DNA of 64,000 nucleotides, taken from Sipunculus nudus. Taxonomy: Eukaryota; Annelida; Sipuncula; Golfingiida; Sipunculidae. The translations under genes and the position numbers were made by a program. The notes below the pieces were generated by a model. It saw nothing but the letters and a program-made list of their open reading frames with translations. It made no database searches and was not told the DNA's origin. The stretch is from contig CM049322.1 of the NCBI GenBank assembly GCA_026874595.1, forward strand, positions 54,029,386 to 54,093,385, written 5' to 3'. Positions 21,775 to 34,754 of the stretch are shown in pieces (within the stretch, counting starts at the first letter, position 1; every line of letters starts with the position of its first letter).

Positions 21775-22595
21775 ATTCCGATTGACTAGTCTGGAAGAGG
21801 GCGGTAGCTCTTTGCACATTTGTCAGGGGTTAGTTAATGGCATGGCAGCCAAGATGTTACACGATTCCGTTTATTCTTCAGCAGAGGTACATGAAACTTA
21901 CGTGTATCAGGACCAGTTCACCGGACACGACGTCCAGTGTCGATTGTTTAACGGATCAGTTAGACGTTTCCCTACGACAATGATTAGGGTAGATTGTGTC
22001 TATTTTGAAGGAATTATCTATGGTAGTTGGAGAAGCCGTTTGCGAACTAGCAGTAAGAAACGTAGGAGTGCGGGATCCGAACGATCCGAATCCTGAGTGG
22101 GATCCTACGGAAATCAGACAAAGTGCGTGACAAAATCGCGCCACGAAGAGACGTCCGTAGTAGAGCCCCGTGTCACTGCACGTGAGCGAAAGTCACAGGC
22201 GCTAAGTTTACGTCTAGCTAGTCCAGTCGCTGATGTCAATCCGGCCGAATTTTTAAAAACCCAGAAAATGATGATCAGTCGTTAGCTCGGCACTGGAACC
22301 TTCCTAAGTTTGCTAGCGGAAGTGATAGCACTCTCCGGGTTAAGGGTGATTTCTTTGTCCGAATTGCACGAGATAAACTCGGTGGTCGAGATGGATCAAA
22401 GATCATGGTACCCTAGCCCTTAAGTATTGATGTTATGAAGATGGGCCACGAGGCAATTATAGGGGCTCTCTGGGCGTAGATCTTATACACGAACGTGTAA
22501 GTTCCAAGTTTGATTGGAATGGGATGAACGGCGACAAAGCAGGTTGCTGCAAGTCGTGTCCCATTTATCAGACAAGAGCTGATCCTTAGATTTTC
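21775..22595 (+). pseudogene. Protease-like region of the Ty3/gypsy element
   Basis: The frame from 21764 to 22096 continues the coding frame interrupted by the MULE. It contains the pattern GLVNG.AAKMLHDS followed by a TGH-type segment and RRFP. This is the arrangement seen around the aspartic protease of invertebrate gypsy elements, with DSV where DSG or DTG is expected. From about 22097 frames are broken and only weakly coding up to the RT region. The protease call is by position and pattern and is moderate. Confidence 0.5.
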
Positions 22596-23577
22596 TTGGC
22601 GGTGGTATCTTTGAGTACGAACGAATCCGTACCGGATAATCCTGATTGTAAAAACAAATCTCCCCTAGTCGGAGAACCAAACCATGAGGGAGTAGGAAAA
22701 TCCTCCAACTTGTCGATATCATCAACGGTGTGCAGCCAAACTGAACGCGACGTACATGTTAATGCGGAGCTATGTCAGCAACAGCATCGCGAGACACATT
22801 ATCTGTTGAACCAGTATAGGGAAATATTCACAGATGTCACCAACCTCACTGATATCTTTGAATGTAACATTCCACGCTGGTCCGATTCACCCGTAAAGTC
22901 GAAACCGTATCGTGTTCCGTTTGAGTTGAGAGAGACCATGCGATAGGAAATCAATGAGATGTAAGAATAAGGCATAATCGAAAAGTCGGAGTCGGGTTTG
23001 TGTCACCTTGTATTATGCTGCGTAAACCAGGCGGAAAGATCAAATTGTAATAGATTACAGTAATCTGAACCAGTCGGTCGATTTCGATCCAAAACCGATG
23101 CCGGAGCTGGAAACACTGTTCACTCAAGGAGTCAAAAGCCGATACTTTATCAAGATCAATCTGACGAAAGGCTACTGGCATATTCCGTTGTCGGAGGAAT
23201 CTAGAGACAAAACGGCATTGGTAACGCCTGACGGACATGACCAATTCAGGGTAATGCAATACGTATTAGTGACGGCAGGGGTAGTATTTACCTGCATGAT
23301 GCGGAAGTTGGTCAGTTTAATGCCGAACGAGATTTGCTACATAGACGACGTGCTAGTACACACGTGATCGTTGGACGAAGATGTAGAAAAACCCAGGGAA
23401 GTGCTAGCTAACAAATCGGATTGGAAAGAGGTAAATAAAAATGAATACAACTCGCTAAAAGCTACACTGGCTGATCCCCCCATTCTGAAACTGCCAAATT
23501 GCAGTAAACGGTTTTACCTGAAGTGCAACGTGTCGGATGTCCGAAATTGCTCAGTATTGTATAGTGTTTTCAATTAA
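22596..23577 (+). pseudogene. Decayed reverse transcriptase and RNase H start of the Ty3/gypsy element
   Basis: The segment 22596-22946 ends in the pre-RT pattern SPVKSKPYRVPFELRETMR. Frame changes follow. The palm region at 23098-23367 contains KGYWHIPL, RDKTALVTP and the catalytic box YIDDVL. The residue before LTKGYW, normally the first catalytic Asp, is Asn here. The final part (23371-23577) reaches FYLKCNVSD, the start of an RNase H domain, and then stops about 75 bp before the polypurine tract. Integrase is missing. The gene is inactive. Confidence 0.75.
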
Positions 23578-23653
23578 ATTGTAACGATTCAGGATTGTAA
23601 TGGATGAAAGCTGCTAATCGATAAAATCAAGTAAATACTATGAATTTTTTTAC

Positions 23654-23665
23654 AGGAGGGAATGA
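23654..23665 (+). other. Polypurine tract
   Basis: AGGAGGGAATGA lies directly before the TGTCACC start of LTR2, the expected place for plus-strand priming. Confidence 0.75.
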
Positions 23666-24885
23666 TGTCACCAGTGAACTTTGATTCAGGTATTATATTT
23701 CATATTCTAGTGGGGAATATAACCAGATGATTGTTTTGATAAATTATTCCTCATTAATATGGAGCATCATGTTTAGATATGAGCGTGAGACAGTTGGTTA
23801 AAGAACAAATTTTTCGTTTGGTGTTAATTTCGGTACAGTTGGAATCGTCTTTGTTTGGCGGTTTCCAATGTAACGAGGGTTTGTTGTAAATTTTAAAGGA
23901 GGTAGACATGTGTAAGTTAGATTTTCTCAGGGTCTATATCTAGAGGCGTGTCCGTATTTATATTCATATTACAATTGATGGTCGGCGTTATTGGAAATGG
24001 TGATTCACCAGAAGACGAGCGGGAGTTGTGGCGTCAGCAAGCAGTTATAAGTCGTGAGCCCGATGATACTCTGTACAAATGCCCGTCCAGCGTACCGGTG
24101 AGATTTAGCCGTTCGATATCAGCTGTCCGGGGGCATGTCACAGTGGAGACAGCTGAGATGAAATTTCTATAAGCGTAGATAGTCGATGTCAAGGGAAGGC
24201 CACAAGGGGTTTCTCTGTAAAGGACTTCTCAGCAAGTATCGCATATTTGCCGACGGACTGGTAAATCTGGCGTTTTTAACCTTTTCTTTTGTAAGTGCTT
24301 TCAGGAACAGACTGAGGACTTTATTTAAACGCTTAAATGTATACGTACATGCTAATGCTGTCTGGAAGCTGATTCTGCTATCTACAACTGGATGATCCTA
24401 GGAGACTTCAGTTGTGAAAGACTGTGATTCAACGTCCAGAAAGAAAAGGCTGTGACCGGTGTTTTAACTGTGCCAAACGTGCATACTCAAGCGAGAGATT
24501 TTGAATTATAGGAGCTTCGTTAATCTATCGGACTGGATATACTCTACACACAACACGAACCTCTCAGTGATTCCAACGGTTTAACATCAAAGTGTCAAGT
24601 GTGCGCGATGGTCATGTGATCAAGACAACCATATACGAGAGACTCCTCCGTGTAGTGTAGTGAATGGACATGGTGGATTATTCACAGTTTATTGTGATTA
24701 TCATCATCATATTTTTGTAAGGAGCGCCTCTCCAGAAAATTTATGTGACTTCTTTATTTTATATATTGATTTCTTTTATTAATCCATGAATTTTCGTCTT
24801 TTTCGAGTGTAAGTGTGTAAGAGTTCAGCCAGTTAGTCTGACTTTTAAAAGAACCTGGACGTTTTCATCTTTACTGGAGGGTCTC
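23666..24885 (+). repeat. LTR 2 of the Ty3/gypsy element
   Basis: It begins TGTCACCAGTGAACT and aligns to LTR1 through GAGCGCCTCTCCAGAAAAT and the later GTTCAGCCA...AAAAGAACCT segment. Its 3' end is diverged and set only approximately. It carries about 100 bp near 24560-24700 that LTR1 lacks. Short frames in it (23948-24172, 24186-24395) are not genes. Confidence 0.8.
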
Positions 24886-26352
24886 TTGTAATGTTGGATA
24901 CATTTTCGACAAAGTTAGTATGAGGTCGGGGGCGACGAAGACCTTTTAGCAGTGGCGTAAAGCGATGAAATAATATGACCGTTTACGAAAAACGTGCTTT
25001 AAAAAGTGAGTGTTACTTCCATGGAATTCAATTGTGTATATCCCCAAAGTTATCAACTCCACAAATTTGATTAGCTGTTTAAGGACGCCATTGGCGCTAA
25101 TAAGGCTGTATACATTTTTATAACAGGGTTTTTTTTGCATTTTTATGTAATAATATATCATAATTGAATACATAATAACCCATATTATTAAGGAACTGAA
25201 TAGACTTAAGAATCTAAATGCAGTATCGGTATTGTACACATTACATTGTGCCTTTTAAAAATGAGATGTCTACATATGTTCTAATATCCTAATGTGTCTA
25301 CATATTCCTAAAATCAATGTGCGTTATTTGTGTTCGTTTGTTTAAATGTGTCTTATAAGTATTGTAAAGATTATAAAAATAATTTGCTGGGATCATTTTT
25401 AAATATATGCAACATTATATGTGGTGTGGTGAAGAATAGTTTGATTATTCAGGAAAGTGATGTTTTAAAGGGGGCAATGTTCGATAATTTTGTCCATGTG
25501 TCTTATCTGATACTGAAAGGGGGGGGGGGGGGTTCTTTCCTGTCGGTACTCGTCTTGATGGTTTACTCACATTTTCACGACAAACAAAACCTCTTCATAA
25601 AAGGGGCGTCGTGCGTATAAATAACTAAACAATTTGCCTTACAGCTAGCCAGCAGGCTGATTTTAGGCTGGACAGATAAGACATATTTCATGGAGTTTGA
25701 GTGCTTAGGGGTAAGCATAGACCCAAGATTTCAATAATCAGTGCATAACATGAGACCAGATTGATATTAAATAGACCTTAACTGGATATTTTATTCCAAA
25801 CACCAAACCCTTTTTAAATTACATTAATTATTGTGTGCACAATCTGAAAGTAGGAATTTCAATTTTACATGTGAACTTGCTGTTTTTGTTAATGTTGTGT
25901 ATTGTTTACTGATAATTTGTGAATAATAGATCTCACCGCTGAGGGGCAGATGAGACTAAGTTCATTGTTCAGGCTTACTGGTTAGGGGCCAAGCAGAAAC
26001 TGGGGCTTTCAGTCCAGTGCATTTTCATGCTGCAGGATGCAAGTTATCCACAAATGAAAATATGATGCTTCAATATGTATTCAACTATTAAATTAACTTA
26101 ATTTTTAAATAAAAAATTATTTTCATCCTTTATCTTTCAAAGAAGCGTTTTGTTCTGTAGCTATGCAAGTATAACCGCCGAGCTATGCACTTGAAGCTAT
26201 TATATTTGATTAAGCTCATGCCAGGAGGAAGCTTACAATAATAATATTTGGTACACACAGACATGATATCACTATATAAATACATATAATTACACTGTAT
26301 ATGAACTTTATGTGAACTCCTCATACTTGTCAGGAGTTTAACCATCAATCTG

Positions 26353-26391
<39 letters not shown>

Positions 26392-26499
26392 AAAAAGCAA
26401 TGATATGATTATGTAAGGTTTTTAGGCCATTTCAGCAACTTTAATTTCTGTGTATTCTCATATTCTTTATACTGGATACTGTTACTTTGATAGCCACAA
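24886..26499. other. Intergenic DNA between the LTR element and the LINE
   Basis: AT-rich, with a G homopolymer near 25520 and a (GA)n microsatellite at about 26357-26389. Frames at 24946-25239 (minus) and 25330-25620 (plus) have no recognisable domain. Confidence 0.4.
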
Positions 26500-28800
26500 A
26501 CGCGAAAAAAGTTGGTGTGAGTGCATGGGAGCGTTTGTTTAAGAACATCAAAATGCAGTTTGTCCCTCTTGGAAGATCCAGTTTTTATGACATCAATGCG
26601 AGAAAGCATTAAAAAAAGCGGAAGGAGCATTATGAAAATAAAGATAGGGAAACAAAATGGTGAGAATATTCATTCTCATATTCTAATAGAAAATGTAGAC
26701 GTGAAAAGCTTATACTGAAAAACCTAGAGAAAAGTTTAAAGGATGTAAAATTCAACTAGCATAACAGTAATAATCAAACGGAGATTGATCAAATATCTCG
26801 ACAAATAGATAAGCATTATGAAAATAATCGATGGCTCCATAATAGATTCTAGAATCACATGGTTTGAGGAGAGGTAGCGTGTTTCAAAGTACTTTATGAA
26901 TTTAGAAAGAAAAATAAAAGCAAAACAACCATAAGAAAATTATTGTGTAATGGGAAAGATATAAAAATAATATAATAGAACTGAAAAGATTTTATGGAGA
27001 AAAGTACACCTGTACTTGTACCTTTCAAAACAAGAGTGTACAGAACTTCTGTCAGAGTATGAGAAGCCAGTCCTATCAGATATGCAAGCAGCTTATTGTG
27101 ATGGAATGATCTCAGAAAAAGAAATCCTTTCAACCTTGAAACAAATGAAAAATAATAAAACTCCCGTGAATGATATATTGCCAAAAGAATTGTATATAAA
27201 ATGTTTTGATCTCGTCGGGAAGGATCTCGTTAATTGTTTAAACAGATGTTTTGAGGAGGGTAAGCTAACAACAAGTCAAAGGCAAGCAGAGGTTACTTTG
27301 ATAGAAAACCAGGTAAAGATAATCGTTTAATCTCATCATGGCGACCAATTAGTTTGTTAAATTTCGATTACAAGATATTGAGTAAAATTTAAGCAGGGCG
27401 CCTAAAAGTTATTCGTCCTAATCTTATTAATGAGGACCAAACGGCCTTTGTTCCCGGGAGAAACATTTGTGAACAAACCGCTTCATTTGTGATTTCTTAG
27501 ATTATTGTATCAAAGCAAATAAACCTTGTATCTTGTTTGCCGTTGATTTTGCTGCTGCTTTTGACTCCATAGATCATAACTATATGTTCAGTGTTTTGGA
27601 AAGGTTTGGCTTCCAGACAGGTTTTATTAAATGGGTACAACTTCTTCATAACGCTATCCAAAGCTGTATTATAAATAACGGTTACACTACAGGATATGTC
27701 AGAGTAGCAAAAGGTACCAGACAAGGAGACCCCCTGGCGCCATATTTGTTTGTCATGGCAATTGAGATCCTAGCAATAATGGTACGTAAATCTGTGTCTA
27801 TCAAAGGGATTAATATTAACGGCTTTGAAATTAAACAGTGTATGTATGCAGACGATACAACATTTTTTTTCTGAAAGACATAGACTCAATGGTTGCATTT
27901 TGCTCAGTGTTGGATAATTTTGCGCAGCTTTCGTCTATTAAGATAATTTATGGAAAATGTGAAGCAGCATGAACAAAGAAGCAACCTGTATATAATAAAA
28001 TGGAACGTTTTAAATGGATAGACCTTAATACCGAAGCACTAAATATATCAGGGATATGGCATACACATGATAAAAATCTTTCCAATGTATTAAATTTTAC
28101 TAAAATCTTGGAACAGTTAAAGACACTTCTAAATGTATGGAGACAGAGGCCTTGAACCATATTTGGTAAAAATGTGATCTAGAAATCCTTAGGCCTTCCA
28201 AAATAATATACGTAAAAAACATTCTGGAACCACCCAGAGAATTTGTTAAGACTGTAAAAAATGTCATGGTTGATTTCATATGGCATGGAAGGAAACCGAA
28301 AATAAAATATAATGCCCTTATCAATAACTACGAGAACGGTGGCTTCAGGTTACTTGATATTGATACAAAAATAGAAACTCAGAGATTTATGTGGATGAAG
28401 AAAATCATCACAGATGACACGAGAAAGTATGCAATAATACCTAATATTTATTTAAAACGCGTTGGTGGAATGGAAAGTATCAGAGGTAACTTGGATCCTG
28501 AAATTTTAAAAATAGGAATGTCAGTTTTCCTTGATGTATGGCACTCTGTTACGTCTGGGGAACCATTAAGTAAAGAAACAGTCTTGACACAACATCTATG
28601 GAATAACAGATACATCAAGGTAGGAGGTAAATCAGTCTATTATTAATTTCTTGATATTCTTGGTATAAGTATATGTTCGTGATTTGTACAATGACAGAGG
28701 TGAAAAAAAAAAGAAAATTTGATGAAGTTGTAGCAAAAAACAGTTATGCTTACAACAAATTCTATATCCACTGGATAGCACCGGTTACCCTTTCAGCTTC
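26500..28800 (+). pseudogene. 5'-truncated L1/Tx1-like LINE ORF2 (reverse transcriptase)
   Basis: Broken plus-strand frames follow the order of an L1/Tx1-like ORF2 after the endonuclease. A charged linker (26515-26990) comes first. A pre-palm segment follows with EILSTLKQMKNNKTP and SQRQAEVTLIE (27016-27330), then AFVPGRNICEQ (about 27447). The RT core at 27533-27874 has the DFAAAFDSI and YADDTTFF catalytic boxes and the RQGDPL motif. The thumb/C-terminal segment has FIWHGRKPKIKYNALI and NGGFRLLDID (28266-28646). A tail runs to about 28800. Many stops and frameshifts are present and no endonuclease domain is seen upstream, so this is a dead, 5'-truncated copy. The host gene density nearby is nil. 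Confidence 0.85.
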
Positions 28801-29506
28801 ATGAGTGTGTATATAATATGTGATATTTGTTTCAATTTTATGTGAATATAGTATGGAAAGTAAACATAATAGGAAACGTCAGTGTTTGTATTGATTTTAC
28901 CATTTGATCTGTGAGAAAAACATATAAATTTTTGAAAAAAATAATGATTGAAATAATTGAATTTTCAGTGGTAAACACTTTAACGTAAATACATAAACTG
29001 GGAATCAGAAAGTTTTATAAATATATATTTTTGTATTCGTAACAATGTACCTACAATAATTGTATACTGGAAATTTGAGTTTTCGTAATATCTTTAAGTC
29101 ATGAAAATTCTAAAACTAAATGAACTTTGACAGATATATATGGTATTTGCATGAAAAACATGGAATCGTACTTGTATAACACTGTTATTTGGTTTGTATT
29201 CACTGTTGTAAGTTTCACAATAGTCTATGATGTCAAGTACAGATCTGAGACATCTTAGGAAGAAAAAAAAAAAACCACCGAACCGAATAACCCCAGATTA
29301 ATCCTACCTTTATGGCGAACTTTACCCGCATATCTGATCAGTTCAGTTAGTACCTGGTGAGTGAGCCTCCTAGTCAGCTGTACTCACGAAACAGTTCTGT
29401 AGTAGATGAAGTAAACTAACTGTATATGATACATTATTAATGCTCCTCTGCATGGTCAAGCACTTTCACTATGATGTTTTGAATTTCTATGTGTATTACT
29501 TTGATG

Positions 29507-29544
<38 letters not shown>

Positions 29545-32500
29545 CTTATCTATATTTTTAAAAGTCAAAATATAAAAAAAAAGATGATATCTTTGCAATC
29601 AAACTTTGACTAATACATAACCTATAGTACAAGCAAATTTCCCTTCAAGTCTGCTCAAAGTATATTTCCGATGCTTAAATTTATTTAATGTTTGTCAGAA
29701 CTATCAATATCTGAACAATGTCGAAATAGAAACTGTGATGATAGTTTAATTATGTTTGGTACATAAAAATATTGAATGATTATAGCAAATTCATCATGAG
29801 AGACGTGGAACCATAGTTTATGTCACGCGTTATCAATTTCGACAGGACTTCAGTGTCGTTCTTTTTGTTATATTAAAAATGTATCTGGAATTTATCATAA
29901 CGGTTGCTGTTACTAATGTGATAACAATTTCTGGTAAAAACTTTATGGATACTCACTCGGTTGCCTTTCTGTTTTAGGATCTCAAGATCATTGTATGATT
30001 TGTATAACATGTTAAAATGTGTTGATGATAATGTGATTTAAATCAAATTTAGTTTTAATGCACTAATTCATGGTCCTAGAGATTGAGCTGTTGCAAAAAA
30101 AGTTTACTAAGACTTTCACATGACCTCTAAAATGTGACATTAGTTAAGGTCTATAAGGTGATAAATGCGAATGGACATATTGACTTTTGATATTTCTGCA
30201 TGATATCTTTCAAACAACTTTTTATACAGTTCCTGATCGACGGAAGGCTAGGAATTTTCCTGACCATTGTGTCCCCTCCCCATTGCTATTAGAAAAGCAA
30301 GACTATACTGTTATTATTAGGTATCAAAGTAGATCTTGGTCACAACCCCCCTTATTTCATTATTTCATCTCCATCGTCGTTAAGCAATCTTATAGCAACT
30401 TAAACAAACATGTATGCAATCGCACAGGTAACAAAGGTTGCGGAAATTGTTTCCTCGGTTAGTATATTATTGGGCATTTTATTCTTGTAAACTTTCTGGC
30501 GTTATGGTAAATCACTGTGGCAGAAGATCACATTTATATTGTAAATTAATTCGGGTTCGGGAGAGATTGCCCCAGACTCGGGTTCAACGGCTTCATATTC
30601 AGCTTTGCGACTGTTCCTTAAAGAGCCTGTCGAAATATAAAAATGCTACCACCATGTCAAAAACATATTTATGATGCCAGGTTCATCGAGCACAAAGTTA
30701 AATATCAATACACATGTCAGAAAAGTCCGACCTAGAGTCCGACGTCAGCGTGTGTTTATATAGCCTCGTTTTCATTCCAGCAGTCATTTCGCTGACTGGC
30801 CAATAGACCTGTCAATTACGCACTCGCCCTAAGGCCAATTCCTGCCTTGGTGTGCTAGTGTTATTTTAATAATTAATCTACCCAGTAGAACACGGTGTAA
30901 CGATGCAGTGTAATGAGTCTTGAGTTTAATTATATAAAGTTAAAACATTTTGGTTGCAATTCTGTCCAGTCCAAATTTTCTCCAGAATAAGCAAACTGCA
31001 GTAGATGATTTAGTGTTTTAAGTGCCAAAGAATTAACACATGAGATTATCACCATGTTTGGTTGACAGACTTCATATGTAAAATTATTCTGGTGTCTACA
31101 ACAGGTTCCAACTACAACATTATGTGACAGGGTGCATTCTCATTAAGAGAGGGCATGAACAGTCATAAAGGACTCATTGTCATACAGGTAGTCGGTATTA
31201 TGTCCAACAGAAATAAAGAGGACTGATATATTGTTGTTTAAACCCTATAGGAAGGTAAATATTATGTGGAACTGTACTATGTCTTATAATATTATGTATA
31301 TTGTATTATGATTAGAGGATGTACTTTGGGGATTTTTCAGTTCCAAACGACTACAAAACCCCAATACGGCAAGGAAGACTCAAGCGTAAACAACCTAACA
31401 ACCTTCTGGGATATTTGACCATCTATAATACCGAAATGTGGGAACTTAATATAAAACTTTTATGGCCGTTAGACTTTTGATGGTGAGAACTATTTCTGTG
31501 TTACTCACGTATCGTCCACGCAGTTCTCACTTCTAGGTTTGTTAATATATGCATTCATTTGACGCATAAATGCAAGTTTATTCGAGTATTTTAAATAAAA
31601 TAGTAGAATTTTCTTTCAACATCGCATGAGGTGAATTTCTTTGAAACCTTTAAAATTACATCGGTAATGACATCTATCAAAGCTGGAAAACAATTTGGCC
31701 AATAAAGTCGTGTAGATCTGACTATTTGATTATATGGTTTCTGCATGAAAGAAAACAGACCTGTGCTTCATGAGGAGAATTCTATTCTGGATGTCGTTGG
31801 TTTATTTTGAAAAATCATGATTTTGTAAGTGTCCACTTAAATGTTTTTTTTTAAATTTAATTCACCGACTGTCTTATTAGAATAATAAACTTCAGTTAAG
31901 CCCAGTTGCATCTTAAAGTAGCCTTTACATTGTCAATCCCCATTAAAATATCCATGTTTCCATGAGCGAAAGGATGAAATTCCCGGAATTTCCTTGAAAA
32001 TATAAGGAACTGTTGGGTAAATATTCACACCCTTATATATGTGTGTGTGTATGTGTGTTTATTTTTATTACACATTATTGCAACACATACCAATTTTGCT
32101 GGCAACTCTTCATGTATGTTTTCTAGATGTAACTGTTACCATCAACCCCGTAAAATATCTCGTTTACATGTGTAAGTTGTTGTTTCAGCTATTCATGCAC
32201 AATTCCCCTACTCAACACCTTGACTATCAAAATAACCTAATTAATGATTGTGAACCTGTACTTCAGCTTCATGACAAATTACCTTTATTACTCTGCTGGA
32301 CAAGGTGAAATAAACATGCATTAGGAGGATGTATATGATAAAATAAACAACCATATAGCTTCGGTGACAAGAACCCCATAATTTCAAGAAAAAATATTTA
32401 TAAACCTTAAGGAATAAGTTTTACATTTTTTTCACTTTATATGGAAAATTATGTAAACACTGTCGACAGACTGAAGACAAATGCTGAAGTGAATTATGAG

Positions 32501-32764
32501 ATGTCCTTATTCTTTTCTTTTTCATGAATATAATTATATTTAGCATTGCAGTCCAAGAAGAATTGACAAGCGTGTTACAAACTGGCTACAATATATGCAG
32601 TGTACAAACATTCTCAGTTTAACATACTGTTGGATCAACTGAGTATGCTTTCTACTGTTTAAATAGTTAACACAGTTTCAATTATGTACTTTTCTCATTT
32701 CAATAAAAGTACACACTTATATATGTCTATTCTTTTATATTTTCTATAGTATTTCCAAGGGTAA
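28801..32764. other. Long AT-rich intergenic region
   Basis: Nearly 4 kb without a recognisable gene. A (TA)n run sits at about 29507-29542. Frames at 30187-30462, 30438-30674 and 32039-32308 show no motifs. A slightly GC-richer patch at about 30715-30840 could be regulatory, but nothing supports this. Confidence 0.4.
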
Positions 32765-33510
32765 TATTTTTTGGTAACAGCCTTAGCACAAGGACCTGTG
32801 TCATGTCCTGTCGGTAACACGGTTAACGTAAGGGCAAGTGTCCTTTCCTGTCTGTAAGAGGTCCAGGCGGAAGGGACAAGTATTGGGCCGACAGAGTATT
32901 GGGAAGTCTTTTCCCTACCGCACCCCTCATTACTCAGCACATAATGAATAAAGGTCTCTTAGTGGTGCAGGCATGAAAAAACGTGACTCACATTTTTTAT
33001 TTTTATATCTAACTCAATATGAGTAGCTGTCCAAATGTCCTGTCCTGTCATTAACTGAGTTAACACTAGGACCAGTGTGCTGTCCTGTCAGTAACTGAAT
33101 TAACACAAGGACCAGTGTCCTGTCCTGTCATTACCGGATTAACACAAGGAATAGTGTCCTGTCCTGTCATTATCTAGATTGGCACAAGGACAAGTGTGCT
33201 GTCCTGTCATTTACTTGGTTAAAACAAGGACCAGTGTCATGTCTTTTCAGTAGCTGAGTCAACACAATGACCAGTCTCCTGTCCTATCATTAACTAGGTC
33301 AACAGGAGGATCAGTGTTCTGTCCTGTCAGTAAATTACTTACAATAAGGGCCTGTGTCCATTCCTGCCATTAACTGGCTTAACATAAAGACCAGTGTCTT
33401 GTCCTGTTAGTAAATGATTTAACATAAGAGCCAGTGTCCTGTACTGTCAGTAACAGACTTTACACGAAGGCAAGTGAACTGTCATATCAGTAATATAATA
33501 TAAATATGCA
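32765..33510. repeat. Degenerate ~45-bp minisatellite, array C
   Basis: About 13 units of the same family as the arrays at 2.3 and 4.4 kb. They carry AAGGACCAGTGTCCTGTCCT-like cores with CATTAACT or CAGTAACT between them, and are more uniform in 33030-33330. A non-repeat module (about 32865-32965, containing CCGCACCCCTCAT) splits the array and is the same module that follows array B. Confidence 0.85.
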
Positions 33511-34754
33511 GTTTTATTGAGACTGATGGATCATCAAACCTATCCGATGGTCCAGGCGTTAGGGATGAGTCCTGATTTTAGGAGCTCCCACACAAACGAA
33601 AGAAAATAAAGTTCTCTGCAAAACACATACAGAAAATGTATAACTATATTTTATCATATTTTATAGTTTGCATGAGTTCAGATGTTACTACATAGTAGTA
33701 GCTAGATTGTTACGTTCCTAGTCAGGTACATTTTAGTGTTGTATTCCACTTACCGCCTAATCGTAAATTATAACGTGGTGAATGACACGGAATGGTAATC
33801 TATTGACGTATTATTATGCAGGTCTGCATGCAAACACCTGTTGGCTCTAGCCACTGATAAGAGAATGAGCTTTTCTTAGAGGGTTTGAAATCAATTTTTG
33901 CCACATGGACCCTCTTGTTGGGCCTGAGGAGTGTTATATAGGTTTTCTCATTTCTTTTCAAGTCCTGGCTCCGCCCATTTAGTGACATAGAGTTCTAAAT
34001 GTTGAAGTTACTTCTTTCAATTATGTAGGAAATAATGACCGATGTTTTATTACTGACACATGGTTATTAATAATTTCAAAATCTCTGACACCAGGGTTCT
34101 AAAATATTTTTACTTTAGGTAATTCACCTTAGTTTTTCTTTTAAAAATGAATATTTAAAAAAGATAGATCAGTAAAAAGTAAAAAAGCTGAATATAGATC
34201 ACTGTAAGACAAACTGCAAGCACGTCAACACTCCATAAAGAGCTAAATCCTATTGCTTTGAGCTGCCAATATCAGGCTTCCCAAAAGGACCAGTACCCTA
34301 GTCTGCCAGTAAGAAGTTTTTATATAAAGCTTCAACTCTAAATTTATCAGTGACAGGAATTATATTTGTTATTATAATAAGCCTCACACATAGTTACACA
34401 CATACCCACATTGTCTTAGAATTCGCCCGAAATTGTGAGGTATGGGACGCTAAGATAATAAATCAAGGCATAGATTGAATTATCGCAGCATTGTAAAAAA
34501 AGGTTTGACATTCATAGCAGGCACACTCACACTTTATATGTTTCCATCAAATGTTATGTATGGCACTCTCTTTCGGGTAGTATCTTATCCTTATCAAGAA
34601 AGCCAAGGGCAGAAACGGTCAAGTGAATATTTTGCAAGGCGGCCGCGGTAGTGCAAGAGCTTGCATTGTGCATAGTTATAACAGGGCCTTGTGTTTACAA
34701 ATGAACTACCACAGTTAAACTTGGGAGTCCCAATGCATTATAAATCAGGTTTTT
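33511..34754. other. Modules and leftovers of the minisatellite-associated repeat
   Basis: It includes GGTCCAGGCG (33549), the CATGAGTTCAGAT/ATAGTAGTAGCTA module (33671-33711), isolated minisatellite-like units near 34270-34330 and the TGGCACTCTCTTT...TTATCCTTATCAAGA module (34560-34600). A 62-codon minus frame at 33800-33988 is unassigned. There is no recognised gene. Confidence 0.45.

Larger units (their letters stand above)
12079..24885 (+). mobile_element. Degenerate Ty3/gypsy LTR retrotransposon with nested insertions
   Basis: Two diverged, direct, roughly 1.2-kb repeats (12079-13251 and 23666 to about 24885) bound an interior. In order, the interior holds a primer-binding-site-like sequence, gag-like remnants, a protease-like segment, reverse transcriptase remnants and a purine-rich tract abutting the second LTR. 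The right-hand boundary is approximate because the end of LTR2 is diverged. I could not identify a target duplication for this element. The interior is interrupted by a hAT-like fragment (about 14796-15600) and a complete MULE (16953-21765). Most of RNase H and all of the integrase are missing, and every coding segment carries stops or frameshifts, so the element is inactive and old. The family is known from the order gag-PR-RT and the YIDD-box RT. Confidence 0.85.

Noticed and set aside
24186..24395. 69-codon frame inside LTR2
   Set aside because: It lies in the LTR and is not kept open in LTR1.
27497..27724. Minus-strand frame across the LINE
   Set aside because: It is the shadow of the plus-strand reverse transcriptase core at 27533-27874.
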